A program made the position numbers and the translations under genes. This document shows, piece by piece, positions 48,003 through 60,040 of a DNA stretch of 64,000 nt (its first letter is position 1; the number at the start of each line of letters is the position of its first letter). The stretch is from Phymatolithon calcareum. Its lineage: Eukaryota; Rhodophyta; Florideophyceae; Hapalidiales. The notes below the pieces were generated by a model. It had not been told where the DNA came from and made no database searches. It worked only from the letters and a program-made list of their open reading frames with translations. The DNA lies in contig OZ345352.1 in NCBI GenBank assembly GCA_977006965.1, positions 4,681,083-4,745,082 on the forward strand. Direction: 5' to 3'.

Positions 48003-49860
48003 TCTATGCGAGAGCGATTTTTTATGCTGAAAACGCCATGGCTCTCAGTCCCGATCCAGCAACTCAGATGGAACCATGTCCTGCAAAATTAATCGGACGG
48101 ACGCGTCTAGCTGTGCTCTTAAAACTCGGCTTGGCCCCTCCTGATTTGATGAACTTCTTATCGCAGAATCGCGAAACTCGGAAAAAGGTGCATAGTCTCT
48201 CCTTTTTTACAAGTTGTGCTCTCCCGAGTCTCAGGGTAAAATGCAAGAGGAGGAATTTTCTAATGGCCTTCTATCGCATACAGAAAACCGTTTTGCGTGT
48301 CTGCTAAGAGGACCTCAAGATTGAACTGCAGTCTCAGCCCTTATCAGCAAATCGCGTCGACCACGTTATCCTCTTTCGTACAGATTTAATACGAAATTTC
48401 AAAATTTGGACGAATGAATGGCCTCCTGCAGATTCTGCGGCAGCGGCACCGATTAGAATGCGTGACCTCTATCAGTACTTCGGCATTCTTTCTTAATTGA
48501 TTGGAATTTTATATTAGTCAGATGGTACGAAATTGTCATTTGAACCTACAAATCATCCTCAGCGTTCTTTAAAGGAAAAATGTTCTACTGCTGCATTTGC
48601 GGCAACCGCTAGAGTGGGAGTCACCTAAGGACTTGTTTCAAGCGTATAACATGGCACGGCCCTGATTGCGTGCGAGCGAACGCCAGCGATGAGAAGACCT
48701 GTTGTACTATGTTGCACGAGTCATCTTTCTTTCTCTATTCGGTAAGAAATAGCTTACACGGAGGGTGAGCGCCAGAAGTTGTTCTGCAACAGCTTCTCAT
48801 TGATCAAATATCTTAGAATCGCTAGGGTCTCTCAGGTCAATGCTCATCTGCGCGTTTTGTCTAAACTCGACCATTAAACTTACGTCTGGAGACCGAACGC
48901 CCACTACTGCATAAAATCAGGTGTTCTGTAGTTCTTTGCAACCAGAATTGCACGCCTTGCGGACTGGACCGTACGAAATTGTTTCGTCCTAGCATCCGAG
49001 CCGGAGACGGTTACCATAGAGGTGTACTACACAATCAGTTGGTACAAAACTACCTCTGCTCATCCATGTGATATGAGTAGCTCTTTGGGAAGTGTGAGAA
49101 TGCCGACAGACTGTAGAGCAGCTCCCGCATTATATTGAAACCTTGGCTTTGGTCTTCGGCAAGGAGACACTGGCGGGGATAGTTATCGACAGACAGCACC
49201 TAGCTGCCACTGGGAGTTGTGCACGACAGTGTCTCCCGAACATGGCGATCGCGAGACAACATCCACCTAAGCCAGAAACTGCGGTTGACTGAAACGCATA
49301 AATAGTTCGTAGAGATCCCAAGTCTGTGAGAAGCTACATGACTCACAACTAGCAACCTTTTCCCTTTATTCTACTAAAGCAATCCTTTCCCAATATTGGA
49401 CTTCCTGTTGCACGTGACAGGGTCTTGCATTCCACTCCTAGTCGGGTCATCTGTGACACGTTAGACTCGGTTTTAGCGGATATTTTGATGACTGATTTCG
49501 CTGCTTCGATTGTGAGAGGAACCTTCTGATGGTCGAACAGGTTTGATTCGGAATACCTCATCTTTCCAATTCTTCGGCAGCATCATTTCGTGGAACTCCA
49601 CAGTCGCTTGGAATACAAATGCATTCAGCGAATGTCTTCTTTGACATCAACTGTTCTGTAAGACCCCAAAGGTGCCATATCATTTCCCCGTTCCTCCATG
49701 CATGCCCGTTAATAGCTTCGATGCAGGTATCGCAGTCGAGGAACCATTTTATCGTGCTTCAATGTTCCAAGTTTAACTCCAAATCTTCTCGAAACGCATG
49801 AACTGCAACAAAGAACTCGGCGTCAAATGAAGATCCTGCAGCTCCGGCGCTCATCTCCAC
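48003..49860. other. No recognisable gene
   Basis: Short ORFs on both strands without domains (for example + 47,984-48,307). No repeats noted. Confidence 0.3.
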
Positions 49861-49867
49861 TTCCTTC

Positions 49868-50269
49868 ATGGATTCGTTTTCACGCATTGGCAAGACCCCT
49901 GAAACCTCGGCATTAACAGGGATGGTCCTGTACAGTCTACGATATCTCCATCTTCATCAAAAAGAATCGCACGTTGCTTTGAGATTGTCGGTCTTGACGA
50001 GCATGAATGTTCCGTCGCCGACAAATGAAAGAATGATCTGCGGTGTCCTGTCGTGCTTGGTCACGAATTTCGATACTGCTGCACTGTCTTGGTGGAGACC
50101 TTGGAGAACGAATCTCGGTAAAATGGAAGGAAGGCTTCTAAATTGCGAACTCGAGCATCGCAATTTAGAAGCCTTCCTTCCATTTTACCGAGATTCGTTC
50201 ACCATGTTTGAGATTGCGCACGAATGCGGAGGGTATTTCACAAACGCTGCCGTCGGTCCATATTTCTAA
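49868..50269 (+). other. Unidentified ORF interrupted by a hairpin
   Basis: A 133-codon frame of unknown nature; both arms of the perfect hairpin 50,106-50,200 are translated in it. Because the hairpin is an inverted duplication, part of this frame cannot be original coding sequence. Confidence 0.25.
50106..50200. repeat. Perfect 43-bp-arm hairpin with CTCGAG loop
   Basis: Arms 50,106-50,148 and 50,158-50,200 are exactly complementary over 43 bp. The loop ACTCGAGCA is 9 bp. Absence of any mismatch implies very recent origin or ongoing correction. Confidence 0.95.
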
Positions 50270-50284
50270 GTCCCCTGGCTGTGT

Positions 50285-50640
50285 CGAATCTCTCTCGAGA
50301 ATGAGAGCATCTACGGCTAACTTCCAGTTCGCGCAAAAGTGCACGCTTAGTACTGATCACTTTTTCTTGATGAGACCTTTCGAATTGTGCAAGACACGTA
50401 ACCCTGCGCGTACGGAAAGTCGGTGCGCCAGATATGCGCGCTACTGTGGAAAAATTTGGAAAAAGTAGATTTTCCTTCGATGTGGTTGGTAATTCATATG
50501 TCTTTCAAAATAATTATGAAAGTCATTTTCATTGGCTGTAATCACATTGGGCAGGCCAATAACACGCTCCCATAGATAATTGACGAGAGTGAGTAGCAGC
50601 TGTGTCCGCCAATAATATCTCGCCACAGGCCAGTACAATA
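50285..50640. repeat. Family A repeat, partial copy
   Basis: A degenerate palindrome (GTACTGATCAC.. region, then AAGTCGGTGCGCCAG) followed by the tail with TTCATTGGCTGTAATCACAT and AATATCTCGCCA, as at 21.6 kb. It runs directly into an R1 N-terminal copy. Confidence 0.6.
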
Positions 50641-50651
50641 TCAACGTTGGA

Positions 50652-51242
50652 TTGTGTAGAACTCCCGTTATCAACTTTGCGAGGCCAATAAATATTACAC
50701 TAAAAAACCAACAGAGGGACTCTATCCGATATTGAGAATACGTACCTTGATACAAATTGAACATTGTTCTGCGGATTGAAGGGGGTGAAGTATCTATTAC
50801 AATATTTCCAGTTGACCCAATCAATTTCAGTTCTGTATCATTGGCTTTTTACTCTATCTGTTACACCGTTAAATGGCACTATTGTCACTGTATATTTAAT
50901 GAAGAAGAAGTCTTTGCATCCCTGGGTGATGTTAAATATACAGTACTGCAGAAGGATCACCTAATGTGTGAAAATAGTTTGCTGAGAAAGAGACTCGAAG
51001 GAACAAAATCTCAGTTAGCCCTATTGATGTCTTGTGGTGGCACTAATGGACGGGTGAAAAACGGAGGAGCCGAAGACGAGACGAAGATTTCGAACAGAAG
51101 GGAAGAGGGGAATCTTATGCGCCACGTTGTCAGCAGGTATGCAAAGACTATTCCTGAGAGAGGAAGTCCTTTGAAACGAAGTCTCTATTTGTTTCGGGAA
51201 CTTCAACTAAATATTTGCCCAATGCGACTTGCAAAGATCTAG
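50652..51242 (+). pseudogene. R1 family, N-terminal copy
   Basis: Matches 22,429-22,880. The open frame 50,757-51,242 contains EEEVFASLGDVKYTVLQKD and MCENSLLRKRL, then diverges into a charged segment ending SLYLFRELQLN. The upstream part (GTAGAACTCCCGTTATCAAC) is conserved in nucleotides but not open. Confidence 0.5.
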
Positions 51243-51879
51243 TAGCAGAAGAGAAAAATTTCGTCCATGATTCATATATCTTAAAAAATTAGCAATTTCT
51301 AAAATAGCATTGCTATGAAATCAAAGAGTGCAAATGTAATCAAAATTGGGATTAGTTGTTCTGAAGCACACAAGCTCTCGGAAGCGAGAATAAAAAACAA
51401 TCACAATTTGAACGTCTTTTTCAAGTGAGTTCGGCATGACTTTAGAAAGATAATCTACATTACTTGTTAACTCGGAACAAAGGTAATTTGGTGGGCTGGG
51501 ACCCTTACTGTAGAAATTACTCGCCATTGAAAAGAAAAGCTCTGAAACGAAGCTGGGGATGAAAGAGGATTGGCAATTTGAACGATCCATTTTGGAATCG
51601 TTTTTAAGAAATGTGCAGCCCTCTTCTGCGTATGAAGATTTCCGAACGACCTGGATTGTGTCCGTGTGATTTTATGTTAGACATACAACCAAAATCATTC
51701 CCGGCTTGCAGCAGGAGCTTCTAAGAGCAAGATATACATGTTCAACTGACCTTTGAACGGAAATTAAAATCAACTGAAAAAAGGAATAATCCAGCTGCAT
51801 CACTTTGAAGAAAAGATATGGGCCTGCCCAACTCCTCGGATAACAGAAAATAAATTTCCGGGCACCTTCAACCCTTATA
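51243..51879. other. No recognisable feature
   Basis: AT-rich, short ORFs only. Confidence 0.3.
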
Positions 51880-52640
51880 TATATTCTTACCTGACTTCTG
51901 GGTCCAAAACGAGGCATTTACTCAAAGAATGGACATAATCCTTTTTTCAGCCTCTTAAAACTGAGACTTCTGGGTCCGCGTTTCTGGCCTCTATAGGGAA
52001 CCCGCGCCAATCAAGCTGGAAACGCGGACTCAGAAGTCGAAACCTGCGAAATCAAGCTGCAAATGCGGACCCGGAAGTCGCTAACTCACTTACCGTCTTC
52101 AACGCCCAAACCCAAGACTAACAGTCATCTTCATATAGCCCCGCGCTCATCTTCAAACTCAGCCAACACCTCTATCATTATCCTAAAGGAGTTTCCGACC
52201 GATCCGCTTCATGTCGGTGTCGCCTGTCTTCTTCCCCAAGAATGTGACTACCTTGACAAAAATTTGAAACCCGTTCATATAGCCCCACGCAGGTCTCCAG
52301 ACTCTACAAACACCTTCCGCATAGTCCCAAACATGTTTCCGACCCATCCGATACATATCGGTGTCGCCCTTCCTCTTCCCGGAAAGTAAATTAACTACCT
52401 TGACAAAAAATGAAACCGCGCTAAATACATTCCCCAACCATCCAGAATCTTTCTAGCATCCGTACTGGAATTCCAAACATACTTTTTCACCTTAACTGTC
52501 CGTGTCCTGCATCTTCCTCGCAGAGAGTAAAAACATGAATTGTGCGATTTCGCTCCTGTCTTCTGCTTCGCAGTTACGATATGTTTCCGTTGTCCTAGCT
52601 CAAATCTAATGCCAGATTTAGATTCAGCGTTAAAATATAA
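51880..52640. repeat. Old inland copy of the subtelomeric module
   Basis: Inverted motif set: GACTTCTGGGTCC at 51,893 and 51,966, then complements at 52,023-52,039 and 52,065-52,080, with TAGGGAA at 51,994-52,000 between them. Then one diverged stretch related to the 144-bp satellite (GTCGGTGTCGCC, GTGACTACCTTGACAAAAAT, repeated at about 52,210 and 52,355). Then a CAGATTTAGATTCAGCGTTAAA phrase matching about 62,188. The order is the same as 60.04-62.29 kb at the chromosome end. Confidence 0.75.
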
Positions 52641-52699
52641 TTCGGGAGAGACACTCAGCTGCACCATTCCGCCCACTTCCCATCTTATCCTATATACTT

Positions 52700-52884
52700 T
52701 CCGTTGGCTCGTATCCCGTCGGATAAAAATTTTGAATGAAAAACAACCGGAGTGGCCCGTGTCCCGCCAGTTTTTTGATTATTTTGAGAGACTCTGCGAA
52801 AATGGTACCATTTTCGCAGGCTGAAGTCGGCGAGAAACGAGCCAATGTTGAAATTTACATTTTTTTTGGCAGGATACGAGCCAC
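52700..52884. mobile_element. MITE E3 with four-motif layout
   Basis: TGGCTCGTATCCCG (52,705) and TGGCCCGTGTCCCG (52,753) on the +; related complements ending 52,844 and 52,883. The centre holds the perfect 26-bp palindrome at 52,794-52,819 (CTGCGAAAATGG.. half). AT-rich spacers TTGAAATTTACATTTTTTTT separate the right pair. No coding capacity. Confidence 0.65.
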
Positions 52885-53004
52885 CTTCCATTTTATCCTC
52901 TCTACGAGAGTCTCTCAGATAGCCCATTTTATGAGCTTTTCAAGGTGGCAAGTTATCATGAAATTCCGCTTGCATCCAAGTCTCCGAGCATTTGAGTCTA
53001 GTTT

Positions 53005-53320
53005 TTAGATACTTTTTCGACGGTCGGTCCCAGGTGGCGCATATTTTCCCTTCCGTGCACACTTCCGCGCCTAGTACCGTTCGAAAGCTCTCTCTGCACG
53101 CTTTCCGACGGTACCAGGCGCGCAAGTGTACGCAAACGGGAACATGGTGCACCAGAACCCGGGAAATATCCCCAAATATTATTAGAAAATAGAACTCAGA
53201 TTCTATGATAGCATAGCAGTCGTAGGATACTAATTTTTCTCTATTTTTGACCAGATTCCACGGTTTTCAGCCCACCAATTTCCCGTCGTCGCAGAGTTTC
53301 GCGCTTGATACTGATCTCTT
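53005..53320. repeat. Family A repeat, partial copy
   Basis: TCGACGGTCGGTCCCAGGTG, then a GTACCG-centred palindrome (TAGTACCGTTCGAAAGCTCT.. against CGGTACCAGGCGCGCAAG), AT-rich spacer, and the start of the second palindrome, where an R1 fragment cuts in. Confidence 0.65.
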
Positions 53321-53324
53321 CGTC

Positions 53325-53500
53325 TTTACTCTATCTACTATACCGTGAAATGGAGCAATTGTCACCGTATATGTAATGAAGAAGAAGTCTTTGCATTCCT
53401 GGGTGAAGTTAAATATACAGTACTGCAGAAAAATGACGTAAAGTTTGAAAAGGGTTTGCTGAGAAAGAGTGTCAAAGGAACTCAGTTAGCCCTATACTGT
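53325..53500 (+). pseudogene. R1 family, N-terminal fragment
   Basis: TATACCGTGAAATGG, AAGAAGTCTTTGCATTCCTG and AGAAAGAGTGTCAAAGG match the 22.65 and 50.87 kb copies. Broken at 53,505 by MITE E4. Confidence 0.6.
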
Positions 53501-53505
53501 TTCCG

Positions 53506-53698
53506 GGTGGGGGGAATGGCGCTAATTCTGAGAAATAATTGAAAAATAGAATTAGTGGGGGAATGGCGCTGAAATTATATGCGTTTGCGGGCCGTACGGG
53601 CATGCATGCGAATACGGCCTGTATTCGACGGTGATTCTCGGAGCCATTCCCCCCAAAGTTAAAATTCACTAATTTTTTGTGTCGCCATTCCCCCCACC
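53506..53698. mobile_element. MITE E4 with four-motif layout
   Basis: 193 bp with GGTGGGGGGAATGGCG at the left end and its complement at the right. The motif GGGGGAATGGCGCT occurs twice rightward (47 bp apart) and as GCCATTCCCCCC twice leftward (41 bp apart). It sits within an R1 fragment, so it inserted later. Non-coding. Confidence 0.8.
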
Positions 53699-53968
53699 TG
53701 CCAAATTGCCTGGAACGTAATAATTTATTTCCTGACAGAAGAATTATTCTTTACAGTTTATATGACAGAATAGCTTCGTGTCTGAGCGTCTATTATTGAA
53801 ATAGCTTTAGGACGTCGTCGACCACTTCGTGAGCAGGTTCTGTAATTAACGAGATTTCCAATTGGACAATGCAATGGATTCCCAGGGTGGACTGCTATCA
53901 CGCTTGCACACTCGCGCGTTCGACTTCTGACGCTTACACGTCACTCAATCTCCCGATATCGCGTGGAT

Positions 53969-56900
53969 ATGGAGGATAATGATGTATCGGATCTGGGGGA
54001 AGCTGATTTAGCTCAGCTGGGCCAACAACACATTCGACCATGTGTGGCAACCGTGTCGTTTATTTGTTCGAGGCCGACGACATGCGGGTTTGAGATTGCG
54101 TGCACGAAGAAATCATTCCTGCAGCATCTCAAGCGGTGCGGACATGAGCTCACAACCGCAGAGTCGGTCCATTTATAGAACTGTGCTCTTCGGTCCTCGG
54201 CTGTTTTTATGCCCCACCCACATCGTGGAGCGTACCGTCAAGGCGGTGCAGGTCAAGGAGAGCTTCCTCCGATTGACGGTTTGCCTGTCGTCATGGCCTT
54301 GAAGTGTCCACGCTGTGATGTTCTCGCGGAGTCAGCTGATACGATTCGTAGGCACAGCAAGAATTTTCACAGCTCATCAATTTCTAGATCGACTATCCGG
54401 TCTCTGGTGGCAGTGCCCTGTCAGTGTTTATCGCGGAAGAAGGCCGCGAAGAAACTGTTTATGGTGTTGACGACAGAAGAGAATGCGGAGCCCGTAGCGT
54501 GTTCTGAGAGATTGATCCATGCCGTTGCTACCTATGATCCTGGACAAGTTCTGGGGTCTCATATTCGTGCTGCTAGCGATCGCGAAAAAAGCAGTTTTGT
54601 GAGCCTTGCGCAATGTCAAGAACGCCTGGATAGTCAAGGTCTTGAAATGGAAGATGCTTAGTCATTTGTCCGCTTTCCCACCACAAGCGATGATGCACGC
54701 CTTTTGTCCGTTGCAAATCATCTGTCGGACGCTCTGGAAGGCCTGTTTGTCGAAGCGCGAGAGCTTTTTGAAGAAATCGACAGCTTTCGGTCGAAATTGT
54801 TGACCATTGGAACAAGTGGTACTCTGGATAAGAAAAATAGATTTCGATTTCTCCCGAACGACAGGGGTGGAAACAGCGCCTTGGAGAAGTATGCGAGAAA
54901 TCCACGCATGCTTCTCCTCGTGGCGTGCCGTGTTTACCTTGATCGAGTCAAGTACCCTAAGATCACCATGTCAGTGGAGCAATGCATGGCAGCGGAGCAG
55001 CTGATATGTGCATGCGGGCCTGACGCGGACCGTGAAGCTGTACAAGAGAAGGTGCATCGCTTGCTCTATGCAGTGCTCTTTCAGGAGAGCAGTATTGGTC
55101 GTGGAAGCACTAGACTTTTCGCGTCTGCTGTTGCTGCATGTCTCTGTGTTGCTGGAGACAGTGTGGACAAGCTCTTCTTTAAGCAAGGAAACCAACTGTC
55201 TCCGATAATTTCGGCTATTCTCTATGCAGGGTCATGCTGTGCTCTGCTAGAGATTCGAAAGTACTCGGAAGAAGCGATGACAGCCGAGGTGGAAGAGACT
55301 GTGGAAAGGGTGCTGGGACCGGTGGCCAAGGCCGGAATATCCGTTTTTGTTGACATGCGGTCGATATGCGCCACCGTACGAGCGGAAGAGGTTGTTGATA
55401 ACAGGTACAGGAAGTGTCCCACTCACGACCACTGTGGAATGGCTCGGGGAATTGAGCTAAGTGGAGTCAAGCTTGGAGCCGCTGTCCTTAATATGCAGGC
55501 AGATCTACGGAAGAAGATCTTTGAGGTTTTGCTGAAATCGAAGGCGCTTTCTAATGATTTTCGAGTATCTTGTGACAGGATGGTGGATGATGTGGAGAAA
55601 ACGACGCCGGGGTACTGGGCTCTAGCAGACGTGCGAAATGCAGCATTTGTCAGGCAATGCACTACATGGATGCAGTTGAATGTTGTGGCAGATATAGCGG
55701 ATTGTGACGTCGGGGCATGGTGCCAGGCTGGGAAAGACCTCGTGCCACTCTTGCTGTGCACTGTTCATTTGTCCGGTGGAGCGCCAAGCCGCGGAACCGA
55801 GCTTGGGAGCATGTCGCTGCGGAATACACACAGTAAGAAGCGCGCATTCTTTTTTGTTGTGCACGAAATCATGATTATTCCGACTTTTCACAAGATGCGA
55901 GCAATACTTCGAGGTGCAATGAGCTTCATTTCGCGGTACCAGGACAAGGAGACTTCGTTTCTATTTAAAGCGTTTTTCTTGTTGGTGCATCCAGTTATCG
56001 TTGCATATGCGGGAATAGAAGACGAGTCAGTACCCGTACCGGTCGGTTTGGAAGGGGAGCAGCTGCTCCGGAAGCGATCACTGGTTCGAGACAGTGTTTG
56101 TTTATGGACGATGGAGGCTGAGGACGTGGCCCGCGAGATAGGGCGTGTGTTTGCTCAATACGAAATTGAATTCACATTCTCTTTGTACCGGCATTGGCAA
56201 AGAGGTTATGCAAAGGAGCGAGGAGCAAAGTCAGCGATGGGGCGATGCTGCCGGATGGGGACCGGTGAGGATGAGTTTGAAGACGACGAGACTTTGGACG
56301 GGACATTCGAAGCAAGCATATTGCAAGCCGGACATTCGATGCGTACGGCGCGATTAAGCTACGCGCAGACGGCCGGCTAGGAGAGCTGTCCGCTGGAGCT
56401 ACTGAGGAAAAGATGAACTTGTTTCGCCAGGCATCGTACGAGTGGCACCATGACCTTGGACTGCGGAAGATGGAGGATGGAACTGTGGAGGTGTGCAATG
56501 GACAGTTCGGCGTACCGATTGAAGGGCCGGAGGTGTCGAATGGCCAGTCCGGGTGTCAGACGATCGCAAGTCGAAATGAACGCATGAGCCCGGCAGTGAT
56601 GAGGAGTATGTCGGAGTCTATAGCGAGTCTTGTTCTCCAGCGACTCGGGTCTCAGAGCATTACCCCTCAAAGTGAGTGTCGTCGACTTGATTTCGACGAA
56701 GAGGCATCAGAAACTGTGCAATATGGCGTGAGCATTGAGCCGACAGGGATTTCATCCGGACGAAGGCATGGATTCGAAGCTCTTCAAACACTTCGAAAGG
56801 TGACGAGGGATCCACAAGCCGAATTTCGGTCGGAGGAGCAGCGAAAGGCCATGGAGGCGATTGCTGAGAATCGGAGTGATGTTGCCGTTGTCCTGTCGAC

Positions 56901-58766
56901 TGGATGCGGGAAGACGGCAGTTGTGATGGGACCGATTGTGTACGAGCACTGGGTAACGGTGTGGGTATGTCCTCTTAGAGCGCTTCGGCAGGAAACGAAG
57001 GAACGCTTGGAGCGTGCCGGTATTACAGCGCATTGTTCGGAGTCGTATGCGGACGAAGTGCATGGACTTGGAAATGTACTTCTCGTTGCGCCGGAGGAGA
57101 TTGGACTATCGGAGTTGAGTGGAGTTTTGAATCGTTTGAGTCAAGCAGGCAATTTGAACCGTATTGTCATTGACGAGGCGCACATACCTCTGTTTTCACG
57201 TGAATACCGGGAGTGCATGGTGCGATTGCAGACGGTGGGAGCGGTGGGATGGAAAGGACAGCGGGTACTGCTAACGGCGACTGCTCCAGAGAAGATGCTT
57301 GTGCGCATTGCACGTATTTGTGGAGTCGAACGAGATGGTCTGGAAGTTATCCGAGGTGACCCTTGTCGACCGAATCTTGTAATTAATGTTCTGGATCTCG
57401 AAGGCAGCAAGATGGACACGCTGAAGAGGGGAATTGTGATTCAAGTCCGCCTTGCGTCTGCAAGGCTCGACGAGAGGCATTGATAGAGAAGCGCAAGGAA
57501 TTCGGAGCCAAGTGTTTGATTTTGTGCCTAACGATAGCGGACGTGCATCTCGTTGTGGAAACGTTGAAGAGGCAAAAGTATAAGCAGGTAAATGTGCTGA
57601 TGTACCACAGCAAGATGAAGACGAAGCATCGGAATGAATCACAGTCGATGTGGAAGCTAGCCAACCCGGACAAGCTTACTGTTATGGTGGCGACGGATGG
57701 ATTCTCTACTGGTACAGATGCGCCTGACGTCCGCAGCGTTATTATTGCGGGAGGGTCAAGATCATTGATCGAGTTGTGGCAAGCGTGCGGTCGTGGAGGT
57801 CGAGATGGGAAGGCGGCATATGTTACCGTTCTGTTCCATGGTGGTCATTTAACTCGAGCGTCAGCAGGGAACGTGACAGAGCCAATTGAAGGAGCAGGAA
57901 ACTTTGAAGAGTGGGCCAGGAACAAGTCACGGTGCAGGCGAGTTGGCATCGAGGAAACAATGGAAGGATTGGAACAGTACCCTACATGCATGGAGCGGGG
58001 AAACGGGACTGAGGCTTGCGACGTGTGCAGGCAAAGAGCGGGCGAATCAAGAGAACGTGCGCTGGGATGCAGATCTGTGAAAGTCTGTGGAAGCAAGCGT
58101 CCGTCGGAGACTGAGCTGGAGCGTGCTCAGAAGAAGCGAGCACTGGCACAGCGTGAGTCGGAGGAGCAGACTATTCCAATGAGGAAGTGGGGTAAGGAAC
58201 TGTCAAAGTATTGTGCGGCGTTCCTCTTCGACGCTTGCACCTCTAGAGACTATATGTTTTATCCGAAAGAATATGCGACACTTGTGCGCGGGAATGTGCA
58301 GATGTGTAATTTGGCATCGTGCCGTCAAATCAAGTTGGCATGCGTGCGGTGTTTGCAGCCGGAGCATCGTGTTAAGGACTGCAAAGTACTACCATCTGTT
58401 CAAAGGACAGGAAAGACACGTTGCCGTTGATGCTTTATTGAAGGGGTGAATGGGCCGAATATTCACTGGCCTAGTGAATTTGGGAGAGCATTAGCATGTC
58501 CCTTCGAGGCGTGCACCAAGTTTGTGATGCTTTGCTATCGAAATACGGCAACGCGAGAATCGCTGCTGGAGATTGTGCCGATAGAGCGGAGACAGAGGAT
58601 TAGAAGTGCGACAGAGATTGCGAATTGGCTGGTGAACGACAATGTTGAAGATCATGCAGGAATATTCGAAGCTATGGAATGGGCGCACAAGCATTTGAAG
58701 CTGAAGTACTATATAGTTTCCGCTGGCTCGAATGGCTCCATCGTTCAAAATTTTATTGAAAATTAG
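53969..58766 (+). pseudogene. TLH-2: telomere-linked RecQ-like helicase
   Basis: A near-complete gene of about 1,500 codons starting at ATG 53,969. Order: two C2H2-like fingers (FICSRPTTCGF..FLQHLKRCGH, and LKCPRCDV..IRRHSKNFH), a long helical domain, SGGAPSRGTELGSM (reminiscent of the first-Arg box of tyrosine recombinases), then a RecQ-type helicase: STGCGKTAVV (Walker A, about 56,893), VIDEAHIP (DEAH, about 57,165), LLTATAP, VATDGFSTGTDAPDVR (motif V) and QACGRGGRDG (motif VI, about 57,780). A zinc knuckle CVRCLQPEHRVKDC follows. Lesions: TAG 54,176-54,178 and 54,659-54,661, shifts near 56,320 and 57,450, TGA 58,428-58,430 (possibly the true stop). Such helicases are typical of fungal subtelomeres. 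This one ends 3.6 kb from the terminal array. Confidence 0.85.
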
Positions 58767-58905
58767 GGTGACTGGCTCGAATGGCTCCACAATTTGGACC
58801 TTCTGAGAGACCCCTCATATATGACATCATTTTCGCAGGTGAACGACAGAGCCATTCGAGCCAAAGTTGAAATTTACATATTTTTCCTGGAGCCATTCGA
58901 GCCAG
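58723..58905. mobile_element. MITE E5 with four-motif layout
   Basis: CTGGCTCGAATGGCTCCA occurs at 58,723 and 58,772 (+) and as its complement at 58,849-58,863 (shortened) and 58,888-58,905. The spacer AAAGTTGAAATTTACATA between the right pair matches E3 and E4. Its first motif lies inside the extension of the TLH-2 frame past the TGA, so the end of that frame is element sequence. Flanks downstream match those of E3 (CATCCAAGTCTC). Confidence 0.75.
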
Positions 58906-59029
58906 CTGCGATTTTCGCCCCTGTGGAAGACCCTCTCAGATGCGTTATTTTATGAGTTTTTCAAGATGGCAAATTATCATTAAATTCGGCCTGCATCCAA
59001 GTCTCCCAGCACTCGAGCCTACTTTTTAG

Positions 59030-59470
59030 ATATTTTTTCGCCGGTCGACCCCAGGTGGCGCATTTTTTCCCTTGCGCGCACACTTGCGCGCTTGGTACCG
59101 TTCGAAAGCTCTCTGCGCGCGCTTTCCAACGGTACCAGGCGCGCAAGTGTGCACGAACGGGAACATTGTGCGGTAGACCACCGGGATTGTGCTCAAATAT
59201 TACAACAAAACAGGATTCTAAGTTTATGATAGATTAAGAGCAGTAAAAATTAAAATACAATTTGTTGCGCCTAAATCTGAAATCTTATTATCTATATATT
59301 TTTGGGCACAATGCCCGACTTCTGGCGCACAAACTTCCGGTTAACGCAAAATTACACGCTTGGTACCGATCTCTTTGTCTCCGTGAGCAATTTCCAGGGG
59401 TACCAAGTGCGTAACTGTGCGCGAACGGGAAGTTAGTGCGCTGGAAACCATGCGGCATAGGTAATGACCT
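59030..59470. repeat. Family A repeat, copy near the end
   Basis: TCGCCGGTCGACCCCAGGTG, palindrome GCGCGCTTGGTACCGTTCGA against CGGTACCAGGCGCGCAAG, AT-rich spacer, then a second palindrome with GGTACC at about 59,362 and 59,398. Same arrangement as copies 1 and 2. Confidence 0.75.
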
Positions 59471-60040
59471 TAGAGAGGTAACGCGCATGGGCAATGAGAT
59501 AAAGCTTTCTGCTGTGGTCACCAACCATAATTTGTTTCTATGAATGCTAGCCAATTAGGAGAAAGTGCCATGAATATTACCAATTACAATTACCATCATG
59601 GAATCGGCGGCTCGTGGTTGAATTACAGCGATGGTGTAGTGGAAAAAAATAATGTGCTCTATTGGCTATTTCGTGTGCCTCGCGTATTGGAACGTAATCA
59701 CGGATCTGTACTGTCAAACAATGAAAATGTCATGTGCAATGTCGAAATTGCGTATGGTTAGAGATCATAAGAGATCCGGATTCAAATTAGGGCCTTTCTA
59801 TTGGCTATTGGTGAGTGCCCGGGATGCGTCGGTGGCTGACTGCATTTGAATGTAACTGTATGAGCGGAGAGTATGGTGCTTCCATATGGAATATACGTTA
59901 TTTGTTGTACAATATTCTGTAATCAAAATGCTGGATTCGGGAAGCAGTCCTCTTCACTTGAGCTCGTTACGTAATATGGTTACAATTTATTGGTGGAAAC
60001 TACTGTCTGACAATGCACAATATTCATGATTGCGTGATTG
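59471..60040. other. No recognisable gene
   Basis: One 73-codon frame (59,540-59,761) without motifs. Confidence 0.3.

Noticed and set aside
58446-58766. Separate 106-codon gene after TLH-2
   Set aside because: It is in frame with TLH-2 past one TGA, and its last codons are MITE E5 sequence; better seen as the gene's tail.
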